DNA of 64,000 nt. It comes from Hyposmocoma kahamanoa (Eukaryota; Arthropoda; Insecta; Lepidoptera; Cosmopterigidae). The translations under genes and the position numbers were made by a program. The notes beneath the pieces were generated by a model. It was given only the letters and a program-made list of their open reading frames with translations, did not search any database and was not told the DNA's origin. The first letter of the stretch is position 1. The number at the start of each line of letters is the position of its first letter. This document shows, piece after piece, positions 44,791 through 54,103 of the stretch. The DNA lies in the NCBI RefSeq assembly GCF_003589595.1, contig NW_020654289.1:3441964-3505963 (forward strand). The letters are read 5' to 3'.

Positions 44791-44887
44791 AGCAGTAGAT
44801 CTCCTTGTGAAAGAGGTCGTCCAGGGAAGTACTGCCACCTTACCTATTCGAGCTGCCGTTTCTGTATTGTGAGCATAACTGCGTAAA
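44791..44887 (+). repeat. Rep-A, 3'-truncated
   Basis: AGCAGTAGATCTCCTTGTGA to GTGAGCATAACTGCG, directly after the A-tail of the previous copy in the same orientation. Confidence 0.8.
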
Positions 44888-45009
44888 TTATAATCATAAA
44901 AGAAAAAAAGATCAAATAAAAAAGTTAACTTCCGGAAAACAGCTTTTAAAATTTAAGCTTTAGACTACAATCGGACATTTTACAAGGTACAAAATTTTTC
45001 AGGTTCAGG

Positions 45010-45295
45010 CATTGACTTACAATTATATGGACGTCGGGTCCGCGCTAAAAAGTGTCCGAACTTATAGGGCGTTAAAATCGTATACAGTGCGTCATTCACG
45101 CTTTAGTTTTCGTTTGTTCGACTGACAGCGAAGCAATCAAAATTAGACAGTACTGAGATGACATTACAATTTAAATTCAACGTTTTAGCTTTTTCATATT
45201 CCTTTACATGTCACTACGTTTAAATAGGTTGACTTGGGACATTTTTCTCGTGGTTTTTGTATTAGACCCGTCGTCCATTTATTTGTAAGTCAATG
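45010..45295 (-). mobile_element. hAT-M MITE copy 4
   Basis: 286 bp, opposite orientation to copies 1-3. Perfect target duplication GGTTCAGG at 45002-45009 and 45296-45303. Confidence 0.95.
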
Positions 45296-45828
45296 GGTTC
45301 AGGCCTAAGCTAGTAAAGAATACATAGAGGGCATACTTTTTGCAGTCTATAATGAATACCCCATGATCGTATAGAATACATTGCGTTAAATTTGAATGCC
45401 ACGTTTTCATTGTAATAAATAAAAAATAAATAAAAATAAAAAGGCTTTATTCTTTAACACAACATTGAAACATAAAAAACTTAAAATAAATGGCTGTGTT
45501 GAAGAAAAGGTAACAGCCATTTGCTGGTTTTCAGCTTTACCTCGTATATAATGTAGAACTACAAGTGAAGTATATTCGTCGCTGTAGACACCGCAGTATG
45601 CCGTTTCTAATTAAATATGTAATTATGAAAGCACATCGCTCACCGCAACTACACAATTAACGTACTTTATCGTACAGTGAGCGTTAACGTGATCATAGCA
45701 ACAATATTGTCTGGATCTGAATCACTTCAGACGTTATTCACACATTGGTATACATGGTGCTATGAGGTTAAATTAGAAAAAAAATCGAGATTTTTGTTCA
45801 ATGACGTTATCGTTTTGAACGTGCGACA
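45296..45828. other. non-coding spacer between two hAT-M copies
   Basis: AT-rich; a 69-codon frame at 45677 runs into the next MITE and is not a gene. Confidence 0.45.
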
Positions 45829-46114
45829 CATTGACTTACAATTGTATGGACGTCGGGTCCGCGCTAAAAAGTGTCCGAACTTATAGGGCGTTAAAATCGT
45901 ATACAGAGCGTCATTCACGCTTTAGTCTTCGTTTGTTCGACTGCCAGCAAAGCAAGCAAAATTAGACAGTACTGCGATGACATTACAATTTAAATTCAAC
46001 GTTTTAGCTTTTTCATATTCCTTTACATGTCACTACGTTTAAATAGGTTGACTTGGGACATTTTTTTCGTGGTTTTTGTATTAGACCCGTCGTCCATTTA
46101 TTTGTAAGTCAATG
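45829..46114 (-). mobile_element. hAT-M MITE copy 5
   Basis: 286 bp. Perfect target duplication GTGCGACA at 45821-45828 and 46115-46122. Confidence 0.95.
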
Positions 46115-46212
46115 GTGCGACATAAGAATTTGAAAATACGATAAGAAGGCAAACTTATCCTATAAATTGATTTATGCGAACTAATTTTGAAGAACTTAAT
46201 GATGCACACAAG

Positions 46213-47037
46213 GGGCCTACCATAACCTTTCCAAAAACAATCTTATTTCAATGTAAGCTTATTATAATATTACTCATATTCGTACCATGACGAACCTGTC
46301 TACCAAGTAATGTATTATTACAAAAGTGATTGAAAGAACGAATGATTTCCCTATATTGTCTATTCTTTACTAAAAATAGGAAAGAGATAACGCTATGTGA
46401 ACTATATAATGCCATCTCTTTTTTTTGATGTTACGAATCGTGTTATCGTAGTATAATGTGTTATTTACATTCAGATAATTTTGATTGTTAAAAAAAAGAA
46501 AAGTATGTAATAAAGTCTATTAAAATGACGTTGTTTTCAATAAGTATTCCGCATTTTCATGAAGAAAAATAAATAAAACAAACTGAGTCTTGATAATCAC
46601 GTTGTGAATTCGGAACTATAGTCCAGTGTCAACTGTCAACCAAAGAGCATATAAAATAAACATCGCGTATTTTTATTTAACGAGAAATTATTTCCTACGT
46701 ACTATTAATAAAATATGAAGAGATATATGTAAATAAATAAGTTCAATTTAACTTTTAATCAAATCAATATTAAGACAATAAAACTGAAATAATATTGTAT
46801 CCATTACATCCGTGTAACTATTTTAATATTGCTAAATTTGACATCTTATGTCAAAAAAGCAATATTACTTTAATGTTAAAGTCGCGTCATAGTAACTTGA
46901 GTGAATGAATAGTCACAAAGCTGTTAATTAAACATAGTTTTAACATTACAATAATCTTACTTTAACCGCGATATGGTACGAAAAGTCAATGTAAGATTAA
47001 AGTAATATTGTTTTAAGAGGTTGTGGTAGGCCCCCAG
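46213..47037 (+). mobile_element. ~825-bp TIR element, includes the 35.5-kb repeat
   Basis: Left end GGGGCCTACCATAACCTTTC then AAAACAATCTTATTTCAATG; right end CAATGTAAGATTAAAGTAAT...GTGGTAGGCCCCC, about 45 bp of imperfect inverted repeat. The first ~620 bp match 35489-36092 inverted. No coding capacity and no clear target duplication. Confidence 0.65.
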
Positions 47038-47210
47038 AGCCGTCTGTAGATTACTTAATACATTAACTACTTACGGCATAAATATCTTGTTTGTACTCAA
47101 CAATTTGGGATCATCACTCTGCAGTTGTTAGCTTAGAGACAGTGACTTCATAATTTAAGTTTATTAAGGCGAAACACCGGGGGAAAAGTGCAAAAAACTT
47201 GTTTGCTAGG

Positions 47211-47496
47211 CATTGATTTACAATTATATGGACGTCGGGTCCACGCTAAAAAGTGTCCGAACTTATAGGGCGTTAAAATCGTATACAGAGCGTCATTCAC
47301 GCTTTAGTCTTCGTTTGTTTGACTGACAGCGAAGCAAGCAAAACTAGACAGTACTGCGATGACATTACAATTTAAATTCAACGTTTTAGCTTTTTCATAT
47401 TCCTTTACATGTCACTACGTTTAAATAGGTTGACTTGAGACATTTTTTTCGTGGTTTTTGTATTAGACCCGTCGTCCATTTATTTGTAAGTCAATG
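47211..47496 (-). mobile_element. hAT-M MITE copy 6
   Basis: 286 bp. Perfect target duplication TTGCTAGG at 47203-47210 and 47497-47504. Confidence 0.95.
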
Positions 47497-47542
47497 TTGC
47501 TAGGTCATGGTTTAGGCATTTAAGTATTGACTACTAAATATA

Positions 47543-47842
47543 AAGCCTAATGGTTTGACCTACTGCTACTCAGGCAGAGGGTCGTGTGTCCGAATCCGGT
47601 CTCGCAACTCTGAATTTCTCGGAATTTATGTGCAAAATTTAATTTGAAATTTGTCATGAGCTTTTCTGAAAAGGAAAACTTCGTGATAAAACCTGCACGT
47701 TGAAAAAGGTTCTCAACCCTCGGAAAACGTGTGAAGTCTCCAACCCGCATTGGGCCAGCGTGGCGGACTATAGCCTAAACCCTCAAATGAAAGGAGACCC
47801 GTGCCCAGCAATGGGACGTATAAATTGGTTGATGATGATAAT
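47543..47842 (+). repeat. SINE-E, near full length
   Basis: tRNA-like head CCTAATGGTTTGACCTACTG with GTGTCCGAATCCGGTC, then AAACCTGCACGTTG, CTCGGAAAACGTGTGAAGTC, GCATTGGGCCAGCGTGGCGG, AGGAGACCCGTGCCCAGCAA and GGTTGATGATGAT. Its order and core fit a SINE type that is common in lepidopteran genomes. Confidence 0.8.
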
Positions 47843-47861
47843 ACCAAGCATAGTGGTCTTG

Positions 47862-47955
47862 TAAAAATATACAATTCCCTTAAGGATATTGTCTAAAGAA
47901 TGTGCTACGATAGGATGTACTATTCTCGATCATATAAAATCCAGAATCCTTTGAC
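47862..47955 (+). repeat. ~95-bp dispersed repeat, copy 1
   Basis: CTTAAGGATATTGTCTAAAG, AATGTGCTACGATAGGATG and ATAAAATCC. It matches 52356-52462. Confidence 0.6.
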
Positions 47956-47984
47956 CATTCTTCGGCCGAGAGTCGAGCAATCAA

Positions 47985-48225
47985 CAGCCCCTGAGGATGC
48001 GTCGCGGAGAGGCGAAACACGTGTCGGGTATATTTTTGGTGGTGGTTTGTGAGTGTAGTTGCGCTTGTGTTATTTATTTTACTAATTTTATGCGGCCCTC
48101 CGCACGGGTGGGAAAATTATCTGCATGAGAAAATATTCAACACAAGCGCAGCTATTTTACACGATTAACCTTCACTGGGTTCGCGGAGTAGCAAAATTAA
48201 TTTACTGCCATTTTTATTTGCACAT
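47985..48225 (+). repeat. Penelope-associated repeat with ribozyme-like motif
   Basis: CCCCTGAGGATGCGTCGCGG followed by AGGCGAAACACGTGTCGGG resembles the CTGANGA...GAAAC...GTC core of small hammerhead ribozymes in Penelope-like elements. The downstream body (GCGCTTGTGTTATTTATTTT to TTCGCGGAGTAGCAAAATTA) recurs at 11036-11203. The class assignment is inference; helix II would be short. Confidence 0.45.
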
Positions 48226-48339
48226 TTTTTATATGGAGCAAAAATAGCGGCTATATTGTGATTTTCAACTGTATCCTTAAGTATAGTTATTAATTTCATA
48301 AATTACACAACTTGCAAAATTGCACAGAGATTTAACGCA

Positions 48340-48460
48340 ATGCCGCGCCGCACGCTGCCCCGTCAGTCGCCATCGGGCGCTTGTCAACGTCGGATCTGTG
48401 TCATATTTTCTCCCGCTTATCCTTATTTTATACATACCTATTAATTTTAAGCGCGCTTTT
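48340..48460 (+). repeat. GC-rich repeat, copy 1
   Basis: GCCGCGCCGCACGCTGCCCC, GTCAGTCGCCATCGGGCGCT and ATTTTCTCCCGCTTATCCTT match 53236-53352. Confidence 0.65.
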
Positions 48461-48650
48461 GCTCAATTTTGTGCAATAGCTTTTGCTCAATAAAGTTCAA
48501 AACTAACTACAATATGAATGCGATGAACGCAATTCTTGAGTTTCATTTGCGGCTATAGAACAAGAATAACACAACTTCCGAACAAAAGAGCACAATAAAC
48601 AAAAGAGCAACGATGCAAAGCCTTATCTAAAGCTAAAGAAAAGGAACTAG

Positions 48651-49031
48651 ATGAAATGTATGAGAGGATCAAACAGTGTCAAATTACAATCGTTGTTTGG
48701 ACAATGTGGAAGGAAAAATAGCATACGACTTATCAAGAAACTTTTTCCGAGATGTTGCGATTTTATTGTTAACATTCTTGGGACCAATTCTCGAGGGCTG
48801 CGACGTTTCTACGATTTCGATACAGAGTCCCAAACTCAATGTCTACAGAAAATGCCACTCAAATCTCTATTGTCCAATAAATTCATATTCTCTGTATCAA
48901 TAGAGATGCTAGTTCGAAAGTTATTTATTAGCACAAGTTCTGTGTATATCGATAGTTTTCAAAACATATTCAATATAGAAGTTTCTTACCTATTTCTGCC
49001 GTCAAACAGTAATGTGAGCATTAATGTGTAA
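48651..49031 (+). other. 126-codon open frame, unrecognised
   Basis: The frame starts MKCMRGSNSVKLQSLFGQCG and ends inside a Rep-A fragment (residues LFLPSNSNVSINV are translated Rep-A), so its 3' end is not genuine. Another phase over 48620-48715 reads LSKAKEKELDEMYERIKQ, which looks more protein-like but stops soon after. No domain recognised. Most likely a decayed transposon segment or chance frame. Confidence 0.2.
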
Positions 49032-49034
49032 AGG
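48990..49034 (+). repeat. Rep-A fragment
   Basis: TTACCTATTTCTGCCGTCAA to GTGAGCATTAATGTG. Confidence 0.7.
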
Positions 49035-49079
49035 TGTGTGTGCATCTAACTGTCATGGCAAAATACGCTCTATTTGTTT

Positions 49080-49195
49080 AGATTTTACGTTTTAACTGAA
49101 ATGAGTGTCCCGGGCACGCGGGCGAGGCTGCCTTGAATTTGTTTTAAGCGGCGGCCCGAGCAGCGACCGCGCGGTAGTATTATTCAAAGGAATTT
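49080..49195. other. GC-rich patch
   Basis: GTCCCGGGCACGCGGGCGAG and GGCGGCCCGAGCAGCGACCG stand out from the AT-rich background. No frame; possibly a MITE terminus. Confidence 0.35.
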
Positions 49196-49295
49196 AAATG
49201 TTGTTGCCTAGTAAATAGAATTCAGATTCGCCATTAATGTACACGAAGGCGTGGTAACTGAGCGGTCGCTCTTCTCCTGGTGTAACTGGATGCTA

Positions 49296-49430
49296 AGGGT
49301 GTTGGCGAAATTACAGGCATAACTTACATCACAACAGGGTCAACTTATGTCTCAGATCTTTGAGAATCTGAATGACATTGCAACTGTCATGGATAGGAGT
49401 GTCCTTTACCACCCAGCGCAAAAATTAATA
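49296..49430 (+). repeat. Rep-A, middle part
   Basis: GTGTTGGCGAAATTACAGGC to GTGTCCTTTACCACC with small internal changes. Confidence 0.7.
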
Positions 49431-49467
49431 CCTTTTCGGTTTTCTTATTTTATTACTTATTATCAAT

Positions 49468-49514
49468 AATGCATACACTCAACATAGCCCCGCACTGGGG
49501 AAACCCTGTGTTAT
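49468..49514 (-). repeat. SINE-B 3' fragment
   Basis: Reverse strand GTGCGGGGCTATGTTGAGTG then a TATTATTG tail. Confidence 0.65.
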
Positions 49515-49624
49515 TATCATTACTGTTACCAACATCTAATCCCACTGCTGAACTTGGAACATCTTTTCGGCCATAATCCATTAATAGGGGACGTCTCACG
49601 GTACTAAAAAATGGTGAATCTTCT

Positions 49625-50296
49625 TTGACATGCAGGTTTAATTACAACGTTCATCAGTCACCTGCCGACATATTCCATGACACTTCTAAACATTATATGA
49701 CACTTCCTGTTTATATGACACTTCCTGTTTTGTTAAATGGAACTCCAATTAGCAGAGTTAGTCAGTTTAAATATCTAGGCCACTATTTGACTGACAACTT
49801 AAAGGATGACGTAGATATTGAACGGGGACGCAGGGCGCTGGCGGTGCGGGCGAACATGCTCGCGCGCAGATTCACTCGGTGTACAGCCGCAGTCAAAATA
49901 ACGCTATTTAGAGCATACTGCACTTCGCTGTACGCGGGTGCGCTGTGGTCGAGCTGTTCGCAGCGGTCGCTCGGTAGGCTGCGCGTCCAGTACAACAATG
50001 CTTCACGGCGCTGTTGGGGCTGCCACGTTTCTGCAGTGCGTCCACCATGTTTGCCGAAGCGCGAGTGGATAGCTTTAATGCTGTATTGCGAAAGAAGATG
50101 GCTTCGCTTTTGACCAGAATACGTGGCAGCACTAACAGCCTTCTGATGACGATAAGATGTGAGTGCTCAATAATGCAACACTTAATTAATAATACTTTGT
50201 CTTGTGTAAAATATGTATTCTAACGTAGTCATAAGTAAAATACTAACAAAATGTTAATTTAGTTGTCTGAATAAATGAATTTTATTATTATTATTA
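49625..50296 (+). pseudogene. non-LTR retrotransposon RT, C-terminal, frameshifted
   Basis: Phase 1 (to ~50010) encodes LLNGTPISRVSQFKYLGHYL, DVDIERGRRALAVRANMLAR, VKITLFRAYCTSLYAGALWS and LGRLRVQYNNAS. FKYLG marks the region just after the RT catalytic core. A one-base deletion at about 50000-50010 moves the reading to phase 2, which continues LLGLPRFCSASTMFAEARVD and RIRGSTNSLL. The same protein tail is at 33.3-33.6 kb, which lacks this frameshift. An 18-bp unit TATATGACACTTCCTGTT is tandemly duplicated at 49694-49729, near the 5' edge of the RT sequence. The 3' UTR ends GAATAAATGAATTTTATTAT with a (TTA)n tail. Confidence 0.85.
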
Positions 50297-50379
50297 AACG
50301 AATTCTCGTAATATGCTGTTTTATTCCTCAATTAATAAATCTTCCCTTAACCCTCGCCCTTTGAGTATAACCAGAAATA

Positions 50380-50436
50380 TGCATCCTGACGGAGTTTAAG
50401 ACTTGATACTCAAGTCTTAAACTCCGTCAGGATGCA
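50380..50436. repeat. perfect 27-bp-arm hairpin
   Basis: Arms TGCATCCTGACGGAGTTTAA...GACTTGA (50380-50406) and its exact reverse complement (50410-50436) around a 3-bp loop TAC. Confidence 0.95.
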
Positions 50437-50525
50437 GTTAAACCAAAACTTGCAAAATTCTAGTAACATAAAAAACAAGAATGTTATCATTACTACAGCC
50501 ATCTTACCTTAAAAATAAATTAAAA

Positions 50526-50615
50526 AAAACCGAAACGCAGTAATGCTCACATTACTGCTTGGCGGCAGAAATACGCAAAGCAGTAGTTTTCTTGATGAAC
50601 TGTTCATAAAAGTTC
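50526..50615 (-). repeat. Rep-A fragment
   Basis: Reverse strand TATTTCTGCCGCCAAGCAGT, AATGTGAGCATTACTGCGTT and TCGG. Confidence 0.75.
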
Positions 50616-51040
50616 TTCTTTTTAAAAGTGGTTCACAGGAAAAGTCTGCATTGAGTGTTTTCATATTCTGTTCTGGTGGGCTGTAATAACATTTTGTTTT
50701 GTAAATTAAGTTAAATGGGGTGCGGAATGACTGCTTATTATAAATTTATATTACAGGGTTTCTCTTAAAAAAAGCAGTGATACAGTCAAATAAACAAATT
50801 CTCGTATAAAAAACTTCGTAGAAAAAAATACGAAATGATGTTAACGCAAAGAACTCAGTCATTACGCCTCATAACGCCCTTCGCAGGGCAACAGTGCGTG
50901 TGGGTTCTAATGAAGTGCTTATACAGCAATCATCTAGAGTGTTTAGCGCTCAAGGCGGCTTTTGCTAGCACAACAAATTACGTTGGAGGGTATTTTAAAT
51001 TAAAAGTAAACTTTTTGAGAAAATGACAGAATGTACGGAC
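50616..51040. other. non-coding stretch
   Basis: Nothing recognised; a 63-codon frame at 50835 has no domain. Confidence 0.4.
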
Positions 51041-51043
51041 TAA

Positions 51044-51702
51044 GGCTCAAATCACACTGGCGCATAGTCGAAGCGTCGCAATGCGTCGTGTTTTTCGCCA
51101 ATAGTATATTCATCTATATTTTCCTATTATTAAGGTACACATTTGAGTTATGCAAATATGGAATCGCGCGTTGACGCTTGATTAAAGTCGAACGGTTTTG
51201 CGCGAGTAACGCACGGCGACGCGTCAAACGCCGGCCACACCAGACGTAGCACAGTACCGAACTGCGACGAGACGAGTGCGCGACAATGGATGAAGACGAA
51301 AACTTAATTTACTTATGCCTAAAATATGAACGTCATTTTGAGAGCTGGCTTTTACGTTAATTAAACGACGATTAACGATTAACGTTATTATAAAGTGTTT
51401 TGAATACGCCAAATATACGTCTTTTCTTCCATAACTCGTGAACCCAAAATTTTCGATTTCTTGTTTCTTCCTCTTCAGCTTCAGATATAAGAGCAATTAA
51501 TAATAAGATCGATATCAACCATTGTATACTGTCGAGCACGAGCGCCATTCACGAATGTTCAAAAGTCTCTGAACCGGTCCAGCACTGTGATCCGGGTGCG
51601 CTAATGCGAGTGTCGTAGCGCGACGACGCGTGTCGTCACGTGTTGTAGTTGAAAAGCCTTGACGCGACGCGACGCATTGACTGCGCTAGTGTGAATTGAG
51701 CC
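51044..51702 (-). mobile_element. PIF/Harbinger-derived non-autonomous element
   Basis: About 659 bp. TIRs GGCTCAAATCACACTGGCGC (left) and GCGCTAGTGTGAATTGAGCC (right), about 21 bp with two mismatches; TAA and TTA lie outside the left and right ends, fitting the TWA target of this superfamily. Subterminal CGACGCGACGC-like tracts. On the reverse strand at 51387-51515 a frame reads ILLLLIALISEAEEEETRN then RKFWVHELWKKRRIFGVFKT (FWVH at 51438-51449), an N-terminal PIF/Harbinger transposase segment. The catalytic domain is deleted. A 90-codon frame listed across this segment is a shadow in another phase. Confidence 0.85.
51387..51515 (-). pseudogene. PIF/Harbinger transposase N-terminal exon remnant
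   Basis: Hydrophobic/acidic leader (ILLLLIALISEAEEEE), then a basic run, FWVHELW, KKRRIFG and VFKTLY. This order (acidic leader, RKFWVH, W..R...G.F.TL) is the conserved start of HARBI1-like transposases. It lies inside the TIR-bounded element and is free of stops over about 43 codons, then ends in stops. No DDE motif remains. Confidence 0.8.
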
Positions 51703-51799
51703 TTAAGCATTCCTTTCTTTGACGCTTTATTTAATAGCAGCATCGACCTTATAACTCAAGAGGATTGTTAATCTCCATTCTACAGATCGTTACTCTGAA

Positions 51800-52100
51800 A
51801 AAGGTCGAAATCCCATCTTACTTCTAGATGGCGCTGAACAATAACCTAGAAGTAGTTTATGTTATATAAATGGTCCTGGATATCAATTAATTCCTTTTTA
51901 ATATGAAATATAAGTGATCGTTACAGTGTCGAAAGTAATATCTATAACAGACACATAGAAGAAATTCGTCGACTTAATAAATCGACTTGTAGCTTAGTTG
52001 GTAAGGCAATGGGGACGGAATCTCGTGGTCGCAGCTGCGAGTCCTGTCGGGTCGAACGATTTTTTTGTTTGATCTTTGTATTTAATAATACCGAATTTTA
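51800..52100 (+). repeat. SINE-D with tRNA-like head
   Basis: TAGATGGCGCTGAACAATAA, GAAGAAATTCGTCGAC, CTTGTAGCTTAGTTGGTAAG (A-box like), TGCGAGTCCTGTCGGG (B-box like), TTTTGTTTGATCTTTGTATT. Confidence 0.65.
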
Positions 52101-52355
52101 TAACACAAGAGCTTTAGTTACGTTAGGATCAGAGAAACGTATGTCATATCATCCTAATATGTATATAGTCTAAAATAATGCCTTTGGTGCGGTGCTTTTG
52201 TACGACGTGGACATACAAGCATTAAGCATACAAGCATGGACGCTAACTGAAACATTACATAAACCGTTCTTCGAAATGTGTGTTTATCGAAGAATTTTGA
52301 AAAACTATTTTGTTAAATCAGATGGCATATGTATTTTCTATTAAATAACGATCTT

Positions 52356-52462
52356 ACAAAAAATATACGATATACCTAAGGATATTGTCGAAAGAATGTG
52401 CTAATGTGTTGTACGATAGGATGCCTCGCACTTTATCCCATCAAATAAAATCCTGAAAACAG
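52356..52462 (+). repeat. ~95-bp dispersed repeat, copy 2
   Basis: CTAAGGATATTGTCGAAAGA, AATGTGCTA and GTACGATAGGATG, with ATAAAATCCTGA after it, as at 47.9 kb. Confidence 0.6.
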
Positions 52463-52967
52463 GTTAAAGTAAAAGTCTAAAACAAATTATTTGTTAAATA
52501 AATAAAAATAAAAATAAAATATCTAACTGTGTAAGAGGTACACGAAGCGAGGAGGGGTGAAGAAAGACACTTGTATCTCCAAATGACGTAGTTGTATGAT
52601 CGACATAGGAGACGTAATCGCACTGTTGATGTTGGCTCACCGTCCCACCTGGTGGAAGCGGTGTCCGACGATCAATAACGACGATTCTATGAACTTTTAT
52701 CCATCATAGGCCCTATTATTCGATACAAAGCAATTTCCTGTTGCAACTTAAATGGTAATTTGGTTAACACTTCGATAGCGCGTTTCATTTTGATTTCAAA
52801 GCCATCTAGTGGCAAGATGAGGTTACTAATATTTCTTGTACGTGGTGTTACAACTGTGTATATAATTTTTATATGGAGATTTTTCTCTTTATGTACTACA
52901 GAGAACCTGCTAAATTTTGGTTTTCAACTGAACACTTTTATCCCAAAATTGCACATTGCCCAGCAGC
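52463..52967. other. non-coding stretch
   Basis: The 109-codon frame at 52760-53089 runs into the element at 52971 and shows no domain. Confidence 0.4.
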
Positions 52968-52970
52968 TTA

Positions 52971-53223
52971 AGGCTGATTTACGTGTCGTACCGGGGCCGT
53001 GCTCCAACCGTACGCCGGCCGTGATACGGTCAAATATCTATGTTATGCTTTTATGTGAACTACGAGTAAGTCATGTAACACCGGGCTGAATCTGTGCTTC
53101 GGAGCACGTTTAACATGAATTAGTTCATATAAAAGAATGAAAAATGTCATAAAAATATTACCGTGACACGTCCGGCGCACGACCAGAGCACAGGCGTCGG
53201 CACGGTGTAATCTGAATTAACCT
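52971..53223. mobile_element. long-TIR MITE with TTA target duplication
   Basis: 253 bp in which about 95-105 bp at each end are diverged inverted repeats (AGGCTGATTTACGTGTCGTA...GTGCTCC...ACGCCGGCCGTGATACGG...TATGTGAACTA). TTA lies immediately outside both ends (52968-52970, 53224-53226). The ends and TSD fit PIF/Harbinger, but no transposase trace is present. Confidence 0.75.
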
Positions 53224-53235
53224 TTAACGATCGAC

Positions 53236-53352
53236 TTTAACGCCGCGCCGCCCGCTACCCTGTCAGTCGCAGCGCATCGGGCGCTTGTCGACGTTAAATT
53301 TTCTCCGCCTGTTCTTATTTTATTCATATTTAATTTACAGAGCGCGGATTGC
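53236..53352 (+). repeat. GC-rich repeat, copy 2
   Basis: GCCGCGCCGCCCGCTACCCT, GTCAGTCGCAGCGCATCGGG, TTTTCTCCGCCTGTTCTTAT. Confidence 0.65.
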
Positions 53353-53755
53353 GCGATGTGAGGGGCGACTCCCCACACCTCACCTCCTAAAATCTAGCCT
53401 AGCATTGAAATACCTCGCCTTAATTCAAATCATCTGAGGAACGATAGTAATAAGACGTCACTGTTTCGAATTATTTCGTTCATCTTTATAATTTCGGCAC
53501 AGAGCCGTAACCGCTAGATATTCCGCGTTGACTCACGCAGAGCACATTCTCTGAATTAATGCAATTGTAACATCAGCGGGCTGTAAGCTGGTAGGTGTAT
53601 GGAATGTAGTCAAAGCCTGCGTGCTCCAGATTGTTGTTCTAGACGTACCAGAAATTCTAGTTACGCCGCATTTTAGATTATGTTTGAAGTGGATAATTTC
53701 AGTGAGTTGTGGGTTTTAGTTACGTGAATTAAGTCTTTGCCTTTATACAATAACA
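53353..53755. other. non-coding stretch
   Basis: Nothing recognised. Confidence 0.4.
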
Positions 53756-53757
53756 GT

Positions 53758-53808
53758 TTAGTAGAAGTAGAGCTTGTGAATGCGTTCATCTAGGGTAGTA
53801 CTGCACTA
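53758..53808 (+). repeat. Rep-A 5' fragment
   Basis: TTAGTAGAAGTAGAGCTTGT and GTTCATCTAGGGTAGTACTG. Confidence 0.65.
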
Positions 53809-54103
53809 TGAACGAGACCGATTCCATTTCTAAATGTAACATGTGTCCTTCAATAATCTGGAGCTCAATATCTTAATTCTTCTGTGTTTTATAAAAATAC
53901 AAAAATGTTATGTCTCTCTTGAAACCCCCATAGTTAGCCTATGACCGTGTCTGCACTATTACGTCAAAAAGCCAATTTTCCGTGTGGTTTGTAAATAAAT
54001 AAACGTGTAAATAAATAAATAGCGCTATATTGTATTATTATGTATATTAAGTCTATAAGGTCTATGTATCCGGAATTAAAATAAATAAAAAATACATTAA
54101 AAC

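Noticed and set aside
45677..45886. 69-codon frame
   Set aside because: It ends inside hAT-M copy 5 and is not a gene.
51224..51496. 90-codon reverse frame in the Harbinger element
   Set aside because: It is a shadow; the neighbouring phase carries the FWVH transposase head.
52760..53089. 109-codon forward frame
   Set aside because: Its 3' third lies in the long-TIR MITE, so it cannot be one gene.
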